From assembly GCA_018266105.1 (NCBI GenBank), contig JAFEBA010000043.1:1-39891 (forward strand): a DNA stretch of 39,891 nt. The letters are read 5' to 3'. The DNA comes from a bacterium (GTDB lineage Bacteria; Vulcanimicrobiota; Xenobia; Xenobiales; JADMJV01). A program made the position numbers and the translations under genes. Shown one piece after another: positions 1 through 8,235 of this stretch. Position 1 is the first letter of the stretch; every line of letters begins with the position of its first letter. The notes beneath the pieces were generated by a model. That model was given only the letters and a program-made list of their open reading frames with translations, did not search any database and had not been told where the DNA came from.

Positions 1-69
1 GTAGCTCAGTGGTAGAGCAACCGGCTGTTAACCGGTTGGTCGTAGGTTCGAACCCTACCGTCGGAGCCA
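1..69 (+). tRNA. tRNA-Asn(GTT), 5' end cut by window edge
   Basis: The window opens at base 7 of the tRNA, so six acceptor-stem bases lie outside. The anticodon stem ACCGG (20-24) pairs with CCGGT (32-36) around the loop CTGTTAA (25-31). The anticodon GTT is at 27-29 and reads Asn codons. The T stem GTAGG/CCTAC (42-46/54-58) encloses TTCGAAC. The 3' acceptor strand CGTCGGA is followed by discriminator G and an encoded CCA (67-69). The stop codon of a convergent gene lies only four bases further on, so no separate terminator fits between them. Confidence 0.96.
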
Positions 70-73
70 ACAA

Positions 74-955
74 TTACCCAGGCTCTTTTCTTTTGTACAA
101 AGCTTTCTGGCGCAAGTAGGCCAGCCAGCAGCCCAACACCAGCGGCGCCCCTCCAATCAGCACCAGATGCTCGATTACCGCCTGCGACAGCACACCCAGT
201 AGGGATGCCTCGGGCACAATGCGAGCGGCAAAACCAAGCGGAATGACGGCCTCCAGCACCAGTAGCCCCACCAGCCAACCACTGATCCAGTCGCTGGCCC
301 GCGCAGGCTCCTCGCTGTGATACCACAGCACCAGGACCACGAAGACCAGGTTCACCAGAGCACAGACCGCAGCATAACCAAAGGCAATTCGAGCTGCACT
401 ATCGTAGGGCCCCGAGGGCAGCACAAATCGGGGCGAGGGCGCGAAGGAGTGTACATACTCGTCAAACTCACTCTGAGTGCAATCTATCCCCGCCAGCGTC
501 ACCGTGTTGTAACGACCGAGATAAATGCGCCCCAGGACCGAACCACCATCCCGCAGGCGACACGCAAACTGACACCCGCGATCGGTTAAACGATTCCGAA
601 ACCCCTGGTACTCACTTCCAAAGGTCGTGGCCAAAGATGCGCAATACTCGCGGGCCATCTGGTCCATGCGTTCGCGCACCCCCCATAGTAGCGTGACGCC
701 ATTGTCACCCAGAGTCATCAAATAGACGCGGGGCGGGCTGCCGGGCTGCCTCCCGACGTACAACGTGCCGTTCTTAATCGGCCGATTCTCCCAGGTAGAG
801 TCACCGGGGACGGACAGCACTCCCAAAGCCGTTTCCAACTGACGCTTCGGAACGACTTTCTCGTGTCCGTGCTCATGGGCGTGCTCGTGCTGCGGCTCCT
901 GAGCCAGCAACGCACACGTCAACAGCAAGATTGCGACTAGAATCCGAAAAACCAT
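74..955 (-). CDS. Secreted/membrane protein with His-rich N-terminus and C-terminal TM helices
   Basis: This 293-residue protein is not a family I recognise. It begins with a signal peptide (residues 1-18, cut near ALLAQ). A short mature N-terminus follows, with alternating His and Glu/Ala/Gly (HEHAHEHGHE, residues 23-32), a plausible metal-binding tract. An extracytoplasmic domain spans about 35-180 and contains four Cys (in EYCAS, GCQFAC and IDCTQ). Three hydrophobic segments follow at about 190-212, 223-246 and 255-281, and the tail is basic. The ATG at 953-955 is preceded by GAGG eight bases upstream. The gene sits directly downstream of a terminator hairpin that closes the pseudopilin operon, so it is probably expressed separately or by read-through. 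Function is unknown. Metal sensing or binding at the envelope is only a guess from the His tract. Confidence 0.75.
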   Translation of the reverse strand: MVFRILVAILLLTCALLAQEPQHEHAHEHGHEKVVPKRQLETALGVLSVPGDSTWENRPIKNGTLYVGRQPGSPPRVYLMTLGDNGVTLLWGVRERMDQMAREYCASLATTFGSEYQGFRNRLTDRGCQFACRLRDGGSVLGRIYLGRYNTVTLAGIDCTQSEFDEYVHSFAPSPRFVLPSGPYDSAARIAFGYAAVCALVNLVFVVLVLWYHSEEPARASDWISGWLVGLLVLEAVIPLGFAARIVPEASLLGVLSQAVIEHLVLIGGAPLVLGCWLAYLRQKALYKRKEPG

Positions 956-970
956 AAACGAATCCTCAAA

Positions 971-1008
971 GAAAGAAGGAAGCCCGCTGCGACTCGCAAC
1001 GGGCTTCC
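971..1008 (-). terminator. Rho-independent terminator after pseudopilin operon 1
   Basis: An inverted repeat GGAAGCCCG (978-986) / CGGGCTTCC (1000-1008) has an inner arm TGCGA/TCGCA (988-992/994-998), giving a nearly continuous long stem. Read on the minus strand it is followed by the T-rich stretch TTCTTTC (977-971). It lies 17 bases beyond the stop codon of the K-like pseudopilin gene and ends that transcript. It also lies only about 20 bases before the next start codon. Confidence 0.85.
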
Positions 1009-1025
1009 TCAGTCGGACCGGAGTC

Positions 1026-4000
1026 CTATTTGCCGAGCACAGATTCCTGAGTGTAAGCCAGAGGAATCAAGAGGTTGGAGGAGGGGAAGAATGGCGGGGG
1101 CTTCAGCGAGAGCTCCTTATCGAAGTTGAACTGCTGACTCCAGCCGGCGTTCCCGTCCAGGCGGGCTTTGGTTTGCTGCTCAGTCAAACCGCCGAAGATT
1201 TGAATCGTCCTTCGCGACGCGAAACTGTTGGTCGAGTTGGCGACTCGGCTCCAGTCGGTCGTGTCAACGAGATTCGCATTCGACACATCCAGGCCGCCAT
1301 AGGGATTGCCCGTGGCGCCGGTGCTGGTCCAACTACCACTGCCAGTCTGAGTAGACGAACCGGCGATGATGGTTGCGTAAATATAGAGCTGCTTGTCCAG
1401 GAACTGACCCTCGCGAGTCGAGACCTGCATTTTGGGAGCAACCAGGCCCAAGCCATTGTTCGCACTGGTCGGCTTGTTGCCTTTCGCGGTGCCATATTGC
1501 CAGACGTTGTCGACGATGCTGATGCCCTTCTGAGTGTTCGGATTGACTCCATCACCATAACTGACGCCGATGGTCTTGGCTTCCATATTCACACCACGCA
1601 AGCCGGTAATGTCACCAGTGCCGTAGATGGCGCCGTTGAGACCACCGGCCTGCTGCGCAGGGGTCAAATTGGAGGGACGGTCGAGCATAAAGACGTCCAC
1701 GCGATTCGCGTCGGAACGACTTTGCTTGTAGACCAACACCTTGCCAGTCGTCACCGGGACAGCAGCGGTCACCTTGGTACCGGCTACGTCGTTCGCGGCT
1801 GAATGCAGGTAGACTTCAGTGATGCCGCCGTCGCCGTTGTTACCCGGCAGGTCAGCATTGTGGGCCCGATTGCTATCCGCGGTGGTCATCTGAGTTCCCA
1901 CTCCGAAAGCCCAGGCGTTGGCGTCGGCGCCGGCCGGAACCGGAATCGATGGTTGAATAGTGGTCGCCACATTCTTAACGTCCACAACCCAGTCCTGAGC
2001 CTTGTAGGTTGCACCAGGAATGCGGACCGTGCCGGCCGGCTGCCAGTTATTGGAGGTAAAGCCAGCCTGAGTGTGACCCGGAGCGCCGGCCACAGTGTGA
2101 CCAGCCACGGTTGCGGTGCCAGCAACCCAGGTATCCGAAGTCCCGGCCACCCAGGTGTCAGGAGTGCCCGCCGCCCAGGTATCAGGCGTTGCAGCCACCC
2201 AGGTGCCGGGATTGATGTGAGGACAGCTGTAGGTACCAGTACCGGCACCACCGCCCGCAGGCGGAGTGTAAACCGGACTGGGGCAGCTTGCTGCGCTATG
2301 CAAGGTGCCACCAGCACCGACCGTGTGACCAGGGGTGCCGGCGACCGTGTGTCCGGGTGTACCGGGAACGGTGTGACCAGCAGTGCCTGCAACAGTGTGG
2401 CCGGGGGTGCCGTTAATCGTAGCAACCCAGGTATCAGCCCCGGTTGCAATCCAACTGGGCGGAGTGTAAACCGGGTTATTTGCGTAATTTTGCACATCCG
2501 TGCCCGAGTTATAGTCATAGCTGGTGACTGTCGACTGCACTCGCACAACCGGGTTACCGGGAACAGTTCCTGCCGCCAGACCCGAGGCATCGGTTACAAT
2601 CTTGCCGTTGGCGTCCTGCACTTCCAGGAACATGTTGCGAACATCGCCCTTGACGACAACACCGCCAGCAACTTCGGTAGTACCAGCCTTCGGGTTCACG
2701 AAGATGCCAAAATCTGACGTATTGGTCTTTGTCGAACCCGCCACCAACACACCACTGGAATTCCGGTAACTGGGGATGGTTACGGTGGGATTCTGCAGTG
2801 AACCATTCACCTGGGTGGGGGCAACCTGAGACAGATTGGGGTCCAGACCGGTATCGGACTGGTTTCCAAAAGCGCCCGTCTGCAGAGTGGTCAGGTTCTG
2901 AGGAAGCGGCACCGTCGAGACGCGACTGATCGAGTTGCGTCCGCCCTCAATCAATCGATCATAGCGATTGACGATGGCGCCGGTCGACGGAACCGGATTC
3001 GCCCCCTGAGAAGCCGATGCGATCGGATTGCCAGAATTGTCGTAGGGTCGTTGGGTAATGGCTGTGCCGCCACCCGGGTAGGTCGGATTGTTGCCGCCAG
3101 CGTAGCCGACGCCGTCGAACGCTGGCGAGAGATTCGAGTCCGTGCCAGAGAACGTGAGCGAGCCCATAAATGCTCGCTTGGGGCGAGTCCGGAAGGTATC
3201 GGAAGCATAGTAAGAGAGGGCCGAATCCCAGTAAGAGGTGGGAACTGAAATATAGGGCACCTCATTGGTGTGCACGGGACCATCAAACAGAACCGTGTCT
3301 TTATCTACAATATTGAAAGCGATCGGGTTGCCACGAACGTCCTTGCCACCGACATTGGTACGGTAAGCGTAGTCAGCGGCCGACTTCTCCTTAAGGAGAC
3401 AGCGAGCACGCATCACCGGCAATCCATCTCGGTAGGCCACGCACGTGACCAGGTAAGTGCGCAGGCCCGAAGGAATGGCGCCAACCGCCATCTGCATCGT
3501 GTTGGCAGAAGGAACAACGAAGGTATGAACGGCGTAGTCGCCCACCATCAAAGGATTGCTGCTCTTCAGTGCGAGCCAGTTCCCCTGAGCCGCTTTCAAG
3601 GCGTTGTAGTCGACGCCAATCAAGTTCTGATCCGGCTGCAGACCCAAGAAGTCCACACCCGTTTTGGCACTGAACCGACCGTAAGGACAGGTCAGGGCTC
3701 CCAGCGAGGTCTGAGTGAAGTTCGGGTCACCGGGAGGAACGCTGAACGGGTCGTTGTGCAGTCGTGGATAGCTAACACTACCCGCCGAAACGTTACCTCC
3801 AACCCAGGTGTCACCCAGATAGTTGATGCTTCCCGTATTGGAGTCCGGCTTGGTAACCGCCGAAATCCACTCCTTGATATTACGGATGCCGGCCGTGCAG
3901 GCAAAGTGAGCCTCGGTCAGAGTTCTGTCTCGCAGCGCCGTCCGGTTTTCATTCGGACTGAGCTGGTAGAGAGCAAAGGACAAAAGCGCGAACAAAATCA

Positions 4001-4064
4001 TGAAGAACAGAGTCATCAAAAGGATGATGCCGCGCTTTTTCCTGGTCTGTGGGAGCCTGGTCAT
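1026..4064 (-). CDS. Giant PilX/GspK-like minor pseudopilin, DUF4900-like (operon 1)
   Basis: This predicted inner-membrane pseudopilin of 1012 residues begins KKRG-IILLMTLFFMILF. That is a prepilin-like basic leader and cleavage Gly followed by one long hydrophobic helix without the Glu5 of ordinary pilins. GspK/PilX tip subunits share this lack. The large ectodomain resembles DUF4900-type proteins: near the C-terminus there is a repeated-strand region with NGAIYGTGDI, GISIVDN and GLGLVAP, ending with PPPFFP. A tandem-repeat zone interrupts the middle. The ATG at 4062-4064 is chosen because AAGGAAGG lies just before it; a GTG at 4079 in frame has a poorly spaced SD. It is the third gene of an I-J-K set, 30 nt after the J-like gene. 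The paralogue at 19400-21316 is 638 residues and lacks the repeats. GspK proteins are usually about 300 residues, so this one is unusually large. The pseudopilin class is solid; its exact role is inferred. Confidence 0.85.
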   Translation of the reverse strand: MTRLPQTRKKRGIILLMTLFFMILFALLSFALYQLSPNENRTALRDRTLTEAHFACTAGIRNIKEWISAVTKPDSNTGSINYLGDTWVGGNVSAGSVSYPRLHNDPFSVPPGDPNFTQTSLGALTCPYGRFSAKTGVDFLGLQPDQNLIGVDYNALKAAQGNWLALKSSNPLMVGDYAVHTFVVPSANTMQMAVGAIPSGLRTYLVTCVAYRDGLPVMRARCLLKEKSAADYAYRTNVGGKDVRGNPIAFNIVDKDTVLFDGPVHTNEVPYISVPTSYWDSALSYYASDTFRTRPKRAFMGSLTFSGTDSNLSPAFDGVGYAGGNNPTYPGGGTAITQRPYDNSGNPIASASQGANPVPSTGAIVNRYDRLIEGGRNSISRVSTVPLPQNLTTLQTGAFGNQSDTGLDPNLSQVAPTQVNGSLQNPTVTIPSYRNSSGVLVAGSTKTNTSDFGIFVNPKAGTTEVAGGVVVKGDVRNMFLEVQDANGKIVTDASGLAAGTVPGNPVVRVQSTVTSYDYNSGTDVQNYANNPVYTPPSWIATGADTWVATINGTPGHTVAGTAGHTVPGTPGHTVAGTPGHTVGAGGTLHSAASCPSPVYTPPAGGGAGTGTYSCPHINPGTWVAATPDTWAAGTPDTWVAGTSDTWVAGTATVAGHTVAGAPGHTQAGFTSNNWQPAGTVRIPGATYKAQDWVVDVKNVATTIQPSIPVPAGADANAWAFGVGTQMTTADSNRAHNADLPGNNGDGGITEVYLHSAANDVAGTKVTAAVPVTTGKVLVYKQSRSDANRVDVFMLDRPSNLTPAQQAGGLNGAIYGTGDITGLRGVNMEAKTIGVSYGDGVNPNTQKGISIVDNVWQYGTAKGNKPTSANNGLGLVAPKMQVSTREGQFLDKQLYIYATIIAGSSTQTGSGSWTSTGATGNPYGGLDVSNANLVDTTDWSRVANSTNSFASRRTIQIFGGLTEQQTKARLDGNAGWSQQFNFDKELSLKPPPFFPSSNLLIPLAYTQESVLGK
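2060..2450 (-). repeat. Coding tandem repeats GTPGHTVA and PDTWVAGT in the K-like pseudopilin
   Basis: The translated minus strand shows at least four consecutive GTxGHTVx units (about 2308-2420). A second block has four to five xDTWVAG units (about 2105-2210) and two more GHT units (about 2060-2100). Between the blocks lies a Gly/Pro/Cys-rich linker with YTPP and two Cys-Pro pairs. The units are imperfect at the DNA level and remain in frame, so they are protein repeats and not assembly noise. The paralogous K-like protein at 19400-21316 does not have them. Confidence 0.85.
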
Positions 4065-4094
4065 AGACCTTCCTTTCACGCCTCCAGAGAGAGG

Positions 4095-4841
4095 CTACTT
4101 AATATTCAGGGTAGGAAGAGGTACTGAACTGAGCAATTCAAAGGACTTTTCATCCGTTCGAGTGCCAGTACTGGTGGCATCCCTACGACGCCTGTGGCTT
4201 TGAAGCCGATTGGTGGTTCCGTCGATGCCTCGACCGGTCGCTGGATCAAAAGCATAGACCAGAATTCGGACCTGAATCGTCCCGGTCGGCATCCGCATAA
4301 ACCCGCAGCGGCCAATATTCGGACAAAGCACCTGGCGAGCAACGCCTGCCATCGGTGTCGGCGCCAGCGGGTCTAATTGGAGACGTTCCAGATAAACCGA
4401 CTTGGCCGGGATGGTTCCGATTGCCGTGGGCGTCCAGGCCAGACGATAGCGAAAGAGAGGGGTATAACCCGGGGTTGCGCCACCGTCATCAAAGGCGTAG
4501 GCGCATTCAGTAGCGCTCGCCTTAATAAAATTCGACGCGGTAATGAAGTCGACCGACGGATACTCCGTCGAATCATTGGGAAGAGGTGAGTAGAAAGCCT
4601 CGGCGACACTGGTGCCCGGGCGACGCGAGGCCGCGGTGGAAAGAATATTCTCAATGCGACTTGATGCACGGCGCGCATACATCGACATCGTATACTTCGA
4701 GTTAGCAGACTCGAAGTCACCCATAGCGGAAGTGTAAAGAACCATCGTAAAGGCACTGATAGTCGTCATCAGCCCGGTAACAACCAGCACCTCCATCAGA
4801 CTGAGACCTCGACGCTTTTTACGGCTGTTCACTGGTAACAC
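4095..4841 (-). CDS. PilW/GspJ-like minor pseudopilin (operon 1)
   Basis: This 248-residue prepilin-type protein has a class III signal: a basic leader (SRKKRRG) cut after Gly, then LSLMEVLVVTGLMTTIS with the conserved Glu5 and one N-terminal helix. The remainder is an ectodomain with a short Cys-containing segment (CPNIGRCGF). The size and N-terminus fit the GspJ/PilW class, which pairs with GspI/PilV and GspK/PilX-type subunits to start pilus or pseudopilus assembly. The GTG at 4839-4841 is preceded by GAGG with 6-nt spacing and overlaps the V-like gene by 23 nt. The K-like gene follows after about 30 nt. A near neighbour in type is the protein at 18656-19387. The substrate or pilus served is not visible here. 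Confidence 0.85.
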   Translation of the reverse strand: MLPVNSRKKRRGLSLMEVLVVTGLMTTISAFTMVLYTSAMGDFESANSKYTMSMYARRASSRIENILSTAASRRPGTSVAEAFYSPLPNDSTEYPSVDFITASNFIKASATECAYAFDDGGATPGYTPLFRYRLAWTPTAIGTIPAKSVYLERLQLDPLAPTPMAGVARQVLCPNIGRCGFMRMPTGTIQVRILVYAFDPATGRGIDGTTNRLQSHRRRRDATSTGTRTDEKSFELLSSVPLPTLNIK

Positions 4842-5358
4842 AGAAACCTCGCATTCTTACAAAGCGGAACCCGCGACGCTGTCTCCAACGTGTCGTTGCA
4901 GTGATCTCCAAAAGAAGATTCTTATAGCGCAAGGCCACATTCGGCTCTGCCGACGAGTTGGGAACCAGACGACGAGCAGCCAGATTAATACCGTAGCGCT
5001 GCTTCTCGATCTGAAAGCGCTGCAACTCCACCGAACCGGCGGCTCCCCAAATGAGGCCCGGATTGAGGGGCGGTGCATCCAGGTCCCGCCAGTTCGTCCC
5101 ATCGTTATTCGCATTACTGGAAATCGATGCCGGAGTCGTGGCCGTGATGAATCCAGGAGCAGTTGGGTCAACCTGACCGGACTGCATCAAATCCAGGACT
5201 CGCCTGGTATAGTTCACCGCGTAAGTCTGCATGCCGCTTTGATCAGCGCTGAAGGCATCATAAGCAAGAGCCGCCAGCACTCCCGTCAACGAAATGGTCA
5301 AGACAGCGATGGATACCAAGACCTCTGTAATTGTAAAACCGCGCTTGCGTCGCCTCAT
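4819..5358 (-). CDS. PilV/GspI-like minor pseudopilin (operon 1)
   Basis: This 179-residue prepilin-type protein has the leader MRRRKRG followed by FTITEVLVSIAVLTIS. These show the cleavage Gly, Phe+1, Glu5 and a single hydrophobic helix. It fits the PilV/GspI class of minor pseudopilins that form the initiating tip complex with the two downstream products. The ATG at 5356-5358 has a near-perfect Shine-Dalgarno (AAGGAGGT at 5362-5369). It is the first gene of operon 1 and lies 57 nt after the TMTC-like glycosyltransferase gene, with no obvious terminator between. Transcription may therefore continue from the upstream glycosylation genes. The paralogue in operon 2 is at 18180-18680. The class is confident and the partner pilus unknown. 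Confidence 0.87.
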   Translation of the reverse strand: MRRRKRGFTITEVLVSIAVLTISLTGVLAALAYDAFSADQSGMQTYAVNYTRRVLDLMQSGQVDPTAPGFITATTPASISSNANNDGTNWRDLDAPPLNPGLIWGAAGSVELQRFQIEKQRYGINLAARRLVPNSSAEPNVALRYKNLLLEITATTRWRQRRGFRFVRMRGFCVTSEQP

Positions 5359-5361
5359 CTT

Positions 5362-5369
5362 ACCTCCTT
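5362..5369 (-). promoter_or_regulatory. Full-consensus Shine-Dalgarno of operon 1
   Basis: AAGGAGGT on the minus strand ends 3 nt before the ATG at 5358. It is the strongest ribosome-binding site I saw in the window. It marks the V-like pseudopilin gene as independently and strongly translated, unlike the coupled genes after it. Confidence 0.8.
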
Positions 5370-5415
5370 CAGGTAGTTTAGCAGGTCATTTGGAAGTCTG
5401 CAGGGGTGCCGCAAA

Positions 5416-7218
5416 TTATTTTTCTAACCCGGTTAGATGAAATCGCGACTTAAGTAAGTTCTCCTTTGCGCTGGCCAAGCCTGGCTGCAACTCAAGAGCT
5501 TTTTCAGCGGCCCTGGCTGCTTCATCCCAGCGCTTGAGTCCCATCAGGCAGGCCGACTGATTCACCAGCGGGCTAGGATCGTTTGGATCCATACGACTCG
5601 CTTCCTTCGCAGCCTCGAGCGCCTTGGCGTACTGCCCCTCGAGATAATAGATCATCGCCACCTGGGTATAAGCTGAAGCGGACTTCTCCTTCTTGGCCAG
5701 GCGGGTTGCCTCCATGAGAGCACTGCGCAAAGCATAGTGAGGTCTTTCGTCACCCGGATTAATCTTAAGCGCCCGCCGTAAGACTAAAACCGCCTCGCCC
5801 CAACGATGCTGCTCCACCAACCAATCACCATAGACATACCAAGGAGTCGAACCAGCGTCGACCTCGATCGCCTTTTTAAAGTTCTCCTCAGCGGCTTTGA
5901 TATTGTGTAGTCGACCGAAAACCAGACCAAAGTTCAAATAAACAGGAGAAAACGTATCGCTCAGGAGCGGTTGGGCGCGCATCAAGCAGTCCAGGGCATC
6001 TTCGTACTGGCCTTTGTCGACCTGGCAAAGAGCGTAGTTCATCCAGGCACGCCCATCGTCCGGACACTTCACCGTCACTTCCGCCCAAAAACTCTCCAGG
6101 TTATGCCAGACCCTGTTTCGCGCGTGACTGGCCAGCCCCAAGAGCGGCAACAGACCCAACACCAGCAACTGACGTCGGGAGTTACTGGCCAACTCGGCCA
6201 CAATGATAGCAACCGCCACATAGGGCCCATACATGCGATGGTCATTGATTAAATCCGAAAAGGGCACCAGCAAGGTGGGCGATTGAGAAATCAAAAACCA
6301 GGACATCGCAAAACCGATCACGGGCCGGGAACGAAACATGATGATCAGAAAAACGGTCAGGCCCAGCATGCCCAGGATAGCGCCGGGCTCAAGGGGATTG
6401 AGGAAGGGCAACATCTCCTGGTCCCCAACCAGCACGCTTGGCATAAAGAAAGCTCTGATGTAGAGCATCAAAACGTAAGGCTGAGTAATCCAGTAGAACC
6501 TTGGCGCCACTCCCCCAAGATCCATATGAGGAGGATTGCGGAAAGCCATCCAGGCTAGAATGATCAGAGTCAAAAGAACAAATGGCAGAACCTTTCGCCA
6601 GTTTCTACCCCCAAGAAAATACTCGTAGCTAACCAGCAGACCTGTAAAGACAACACCGTTCTGCTTGAAAAGACTGGCCATCAGAAACGCAAGCATGGCC
6701 CTACCTGGACGACCCCGAGCATAAAGCCAGACCCCCAGACACAGCCCCAGCGAGACATACACCTCGGCCCGCTGACAGATATAATTGACGGTCTGAGTCG
6801 CTACCGGGTGAAGTCCGTACACGGCCACACCCAACCAGGCCCGCCTGCGACTTCCCACCACCAGCTCAACCAGTCGCGCCATGCACACTAACTGGAGCAA
6901 GAATGCCAGAAAGGTAGTGATATGGAAGTAAAACGGGTATAACCCCCCGCCCAACGCGAAATCGATGGCCAGACTGACGGGCACAAGCGGACGGTAAGAC
7001 TGGTTCACCCTCAAGGGCGTAATCATCCTCGCATCCCAAAACATCCGGGGTATGTTGTGCCAATCGCGAATGTAAAGATTGTCCACCACCGCATGGAGGT
7101 CGTCGAAGACAAACTCGTTCTGAAAGTGATTGGAATAAACTATGGTGACGGCGGTCAAAACCAGAGCCGGCAGCCAGTAACCTCGGTCAATCCAGGCTTT
7201 TGACGTTCCTTCAGACAT
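5416..7218 (-). CDS. TMTC-like GT-C glycosyltransferase with C-terminal TPRs
   Basis: This 600-residue multispanning membrane protein is probably a polyprenyl-phosphate-sugar-dependent transferase acting on the outer face of the inner membrane. Early in the sequence NEFVFDD matches the acidic first-loop motif of GT-C enzymes, followed by QSYRPLVPVSLAI and YPFYFHITTF as in TMTC/DUF1736-type proteins. About ten hydrophobic helices reach to residue ~365, with DHRMYGPYV between them. From ~375 to the end there are TPR units (for example AWMNYALCQVDKGQYEDAL). TMTC proteins carry out protein O-mannosylation in eukaryotes; bacterial relatives are mostly uncharacterised. The ATG at 7216-7218 is chosen over a GTG at 7236 because AGAGG lies 5 nt before it. 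It overlaps the preceding GT2 gene by 8 nt, which implies a donor-synthase/transferase pair. The acceptor could be the neighbouring pseudopilins, but that is inference. Confidence 0.85.
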   Translation of the reverse strand: MSEGTSKAWIDRGYWLPALVLTAVTIVYSNHFQNEFVFDDLHAVVDNLYIRDWHNIPRMFWDARMITPLRVNQSYRPLVPVSLAIDFALGGGLYPFYFHITTFLAFLLQLVCMARLVELVVGSRRRAWLGVAVYGLHPVATQTVNYICQRAEVYVSLGLCLGVWLYARGRPGRAMLAFLMASLFKQNGVVFTGLLVSYEYFLGGRNWRKVLPFVLLTLIILAWMAFRNPPHMDLGGVAPRFYWITQPYVLMLYIRAFFMPSVLVGDQEMLPFLNPLEPGAILGMLGLTVFLIIMFRSRPVIGFAMSWFLISQSPTLLVPFSDLINDHRMYGPYVAVAIIVAELASNSRRQLLVLGLLPLLGLASHARNRVWHNLESFWAEVTVKCPDDGRAWMNYALCQVDKGQYEDALDCLMRAQPLLSDTFSPVYLNFGLVFGRLHNIKAAEENFKKAIEVDAGSTPWYVYGDWLVEQHRWGEAVLVLRRALKINPGDERPHYALRSALMEATRLAKKEKSASAYTQVAMIYYLEGQYAKALEAAKEASRMDPNDPSPLVNQSACLMGLKRWDEAARAAEKALELQPGLASAKENLLKSRFHLTGLEK

Positions 7219-8194
7219 CTTCACCTCTGGATTCACGAGAGATCAGGGAATGAATCGGCCGGGTGGGAACATTGTTGATGTCGGCGCTGATAAAGGTGAG
7301 CAGCAACTGCAGGCCCATCAAACAGGGTAGGGCCGCCAGCATGATGGTACCGTTCGGATTGAGAATGCCCAGCGCAACGCCCCGATGCCAGTTATAGGCC
7401 CCGAAGGTGACGCCAAAGGTTGAAAGCAGGAGACCACTCACTAAGAATACCGAACCGATCTGAAAATCACGAAGATAGTAAGTATAGAAGACCCGCCGCC
7501 AGATGCGCACAAAATGCTTGAACGTAAACTCGAAGATCGCCAGAGCCACCTTCAACCCGCTAACCTCGTTGGCGTAGCGGGCCGTCATCGGCACATCCCA
7601 AACCACCGCCCTGAGAAGATAGAGACGATAAAGCATATCGCTCTCGAAAAAGTAGCGATTCTCGAGCGTCTCCAACTCGATCGACGCCAACACCTCACGA
7701 TGAATAGCGGTGAACCCGTTGGTCGGGTCCATGACGTTCCAATATCCGCTGGACAACTTGGTCAAAAACGAAAGGCCGCTGTTCCCCATCAAGCGCACCA
7801 CGGGCATTGGACGGAGATACTTTAGGTCGTAAAAGCGATTCCCCTTTGCGTAGTCCGCCTTACCCTGAATCAGAGGTCGAACCAGATTGGGCAGATCAAG
7901 GCCAGCCATTTGACCATCGCCATCCATCTTCACGATGATATCCGCCCCGTCTTCCAGAGCCTTTCGGTAGCCGCGTACAGTGGCCCCACCGACCCCCAGG
8001 TTGGTTGGGTTGTGCAAAACGACCACCCTCTCGTCGGGCTCAGAATCCAGCACAAACTGGCCTGATTTCTCCGGACAACAGTCATCAACCACGTAAATGC
8101 GATACACGTCTGCTCCAATAGAAGCCAAAACCTCTAAAATATGGGCCTTCACGCGATAGCACGGAATCACGACGGCGATTCGCAGAGCGGACAC
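7211..8194 (-). CDS. GT2 glycosyltransferase, polyprenyl-phosphate sugar synthase-like
   Basis: This GT-A family 2 enzyme of about 327 residues resembles dolichyl/undecaprenyl-phosphate mannose or glucose synthases, which move a sugar from a nucleotide donor to a polyprenyl phosphate. Visible motifs are VVIPCYR at the N-terminus, YVVDDCCPEKS (first Asp pair), NLGVGGATVRGY and the metal-binding VKMDGDGQM. Later come MDPTNGFTAIHR and ENRYFFESDMLYRL. Two hydrophobic helices at the C-terminus (about 248-268 and 284-305) anchor it. GTG at 8192-8194 is preferred over TTG at 8197, because GAGGGG then sits at normal spacing. The 8-nt overlap with the TMTC-like gene indicates translational coupling. 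The product lipid-sugar is the likely donor for that enzyme; which sugar cannot be told. Confidence 0.88.
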   Translation of the reverse strand: MSALRIAVVIPCYRVKAHILEVLASIGADVYRIYVVDDCCPEKSGQFVLDSEPDERVVVLHNPTNLGVGGATVRGYRKALEDGADIIVKMDGDGQMAGLDLPNLVRPLIQGKADYAKGNRFYDLKYLRPMPVVRLMGNSGLSFLTKLSSGYWNVMDPTNGFTAIHREVLASIELETLENRYFFESDMLYRLYLLRAVVWDVPMTARYANEVSGLKVALAIFEFTFKHFVRIWRRVFYTYYLRDFQIGSVFLVSGLLLSTFGVTFGAYNWHRGVALGILNPNGTIMLAALPCLMGLQLLLTFISADINNVPTRPIHSLISRESRGEDV

Positions 8195-8235
8195 CAAACC
8201 CCTCAGTTATCGTTTGCGTCCATCAATCTCTGGAC

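Noticed and set aside
1..120. tRNA-Asn 3' end as an integration site for a mobile element
   Set aside because: No integrase, no repeated tRNA end elsewhere in the window, and the adjoining gene is convergent and intact.
2060..2450. Short repeats considered as a CRISPR array or minisatellite
   Set aside because: Units are about 24 nt or less, imperfect in DNA, without unique spacers, and stay in frame with the pseudopilin. No cas gene is near.
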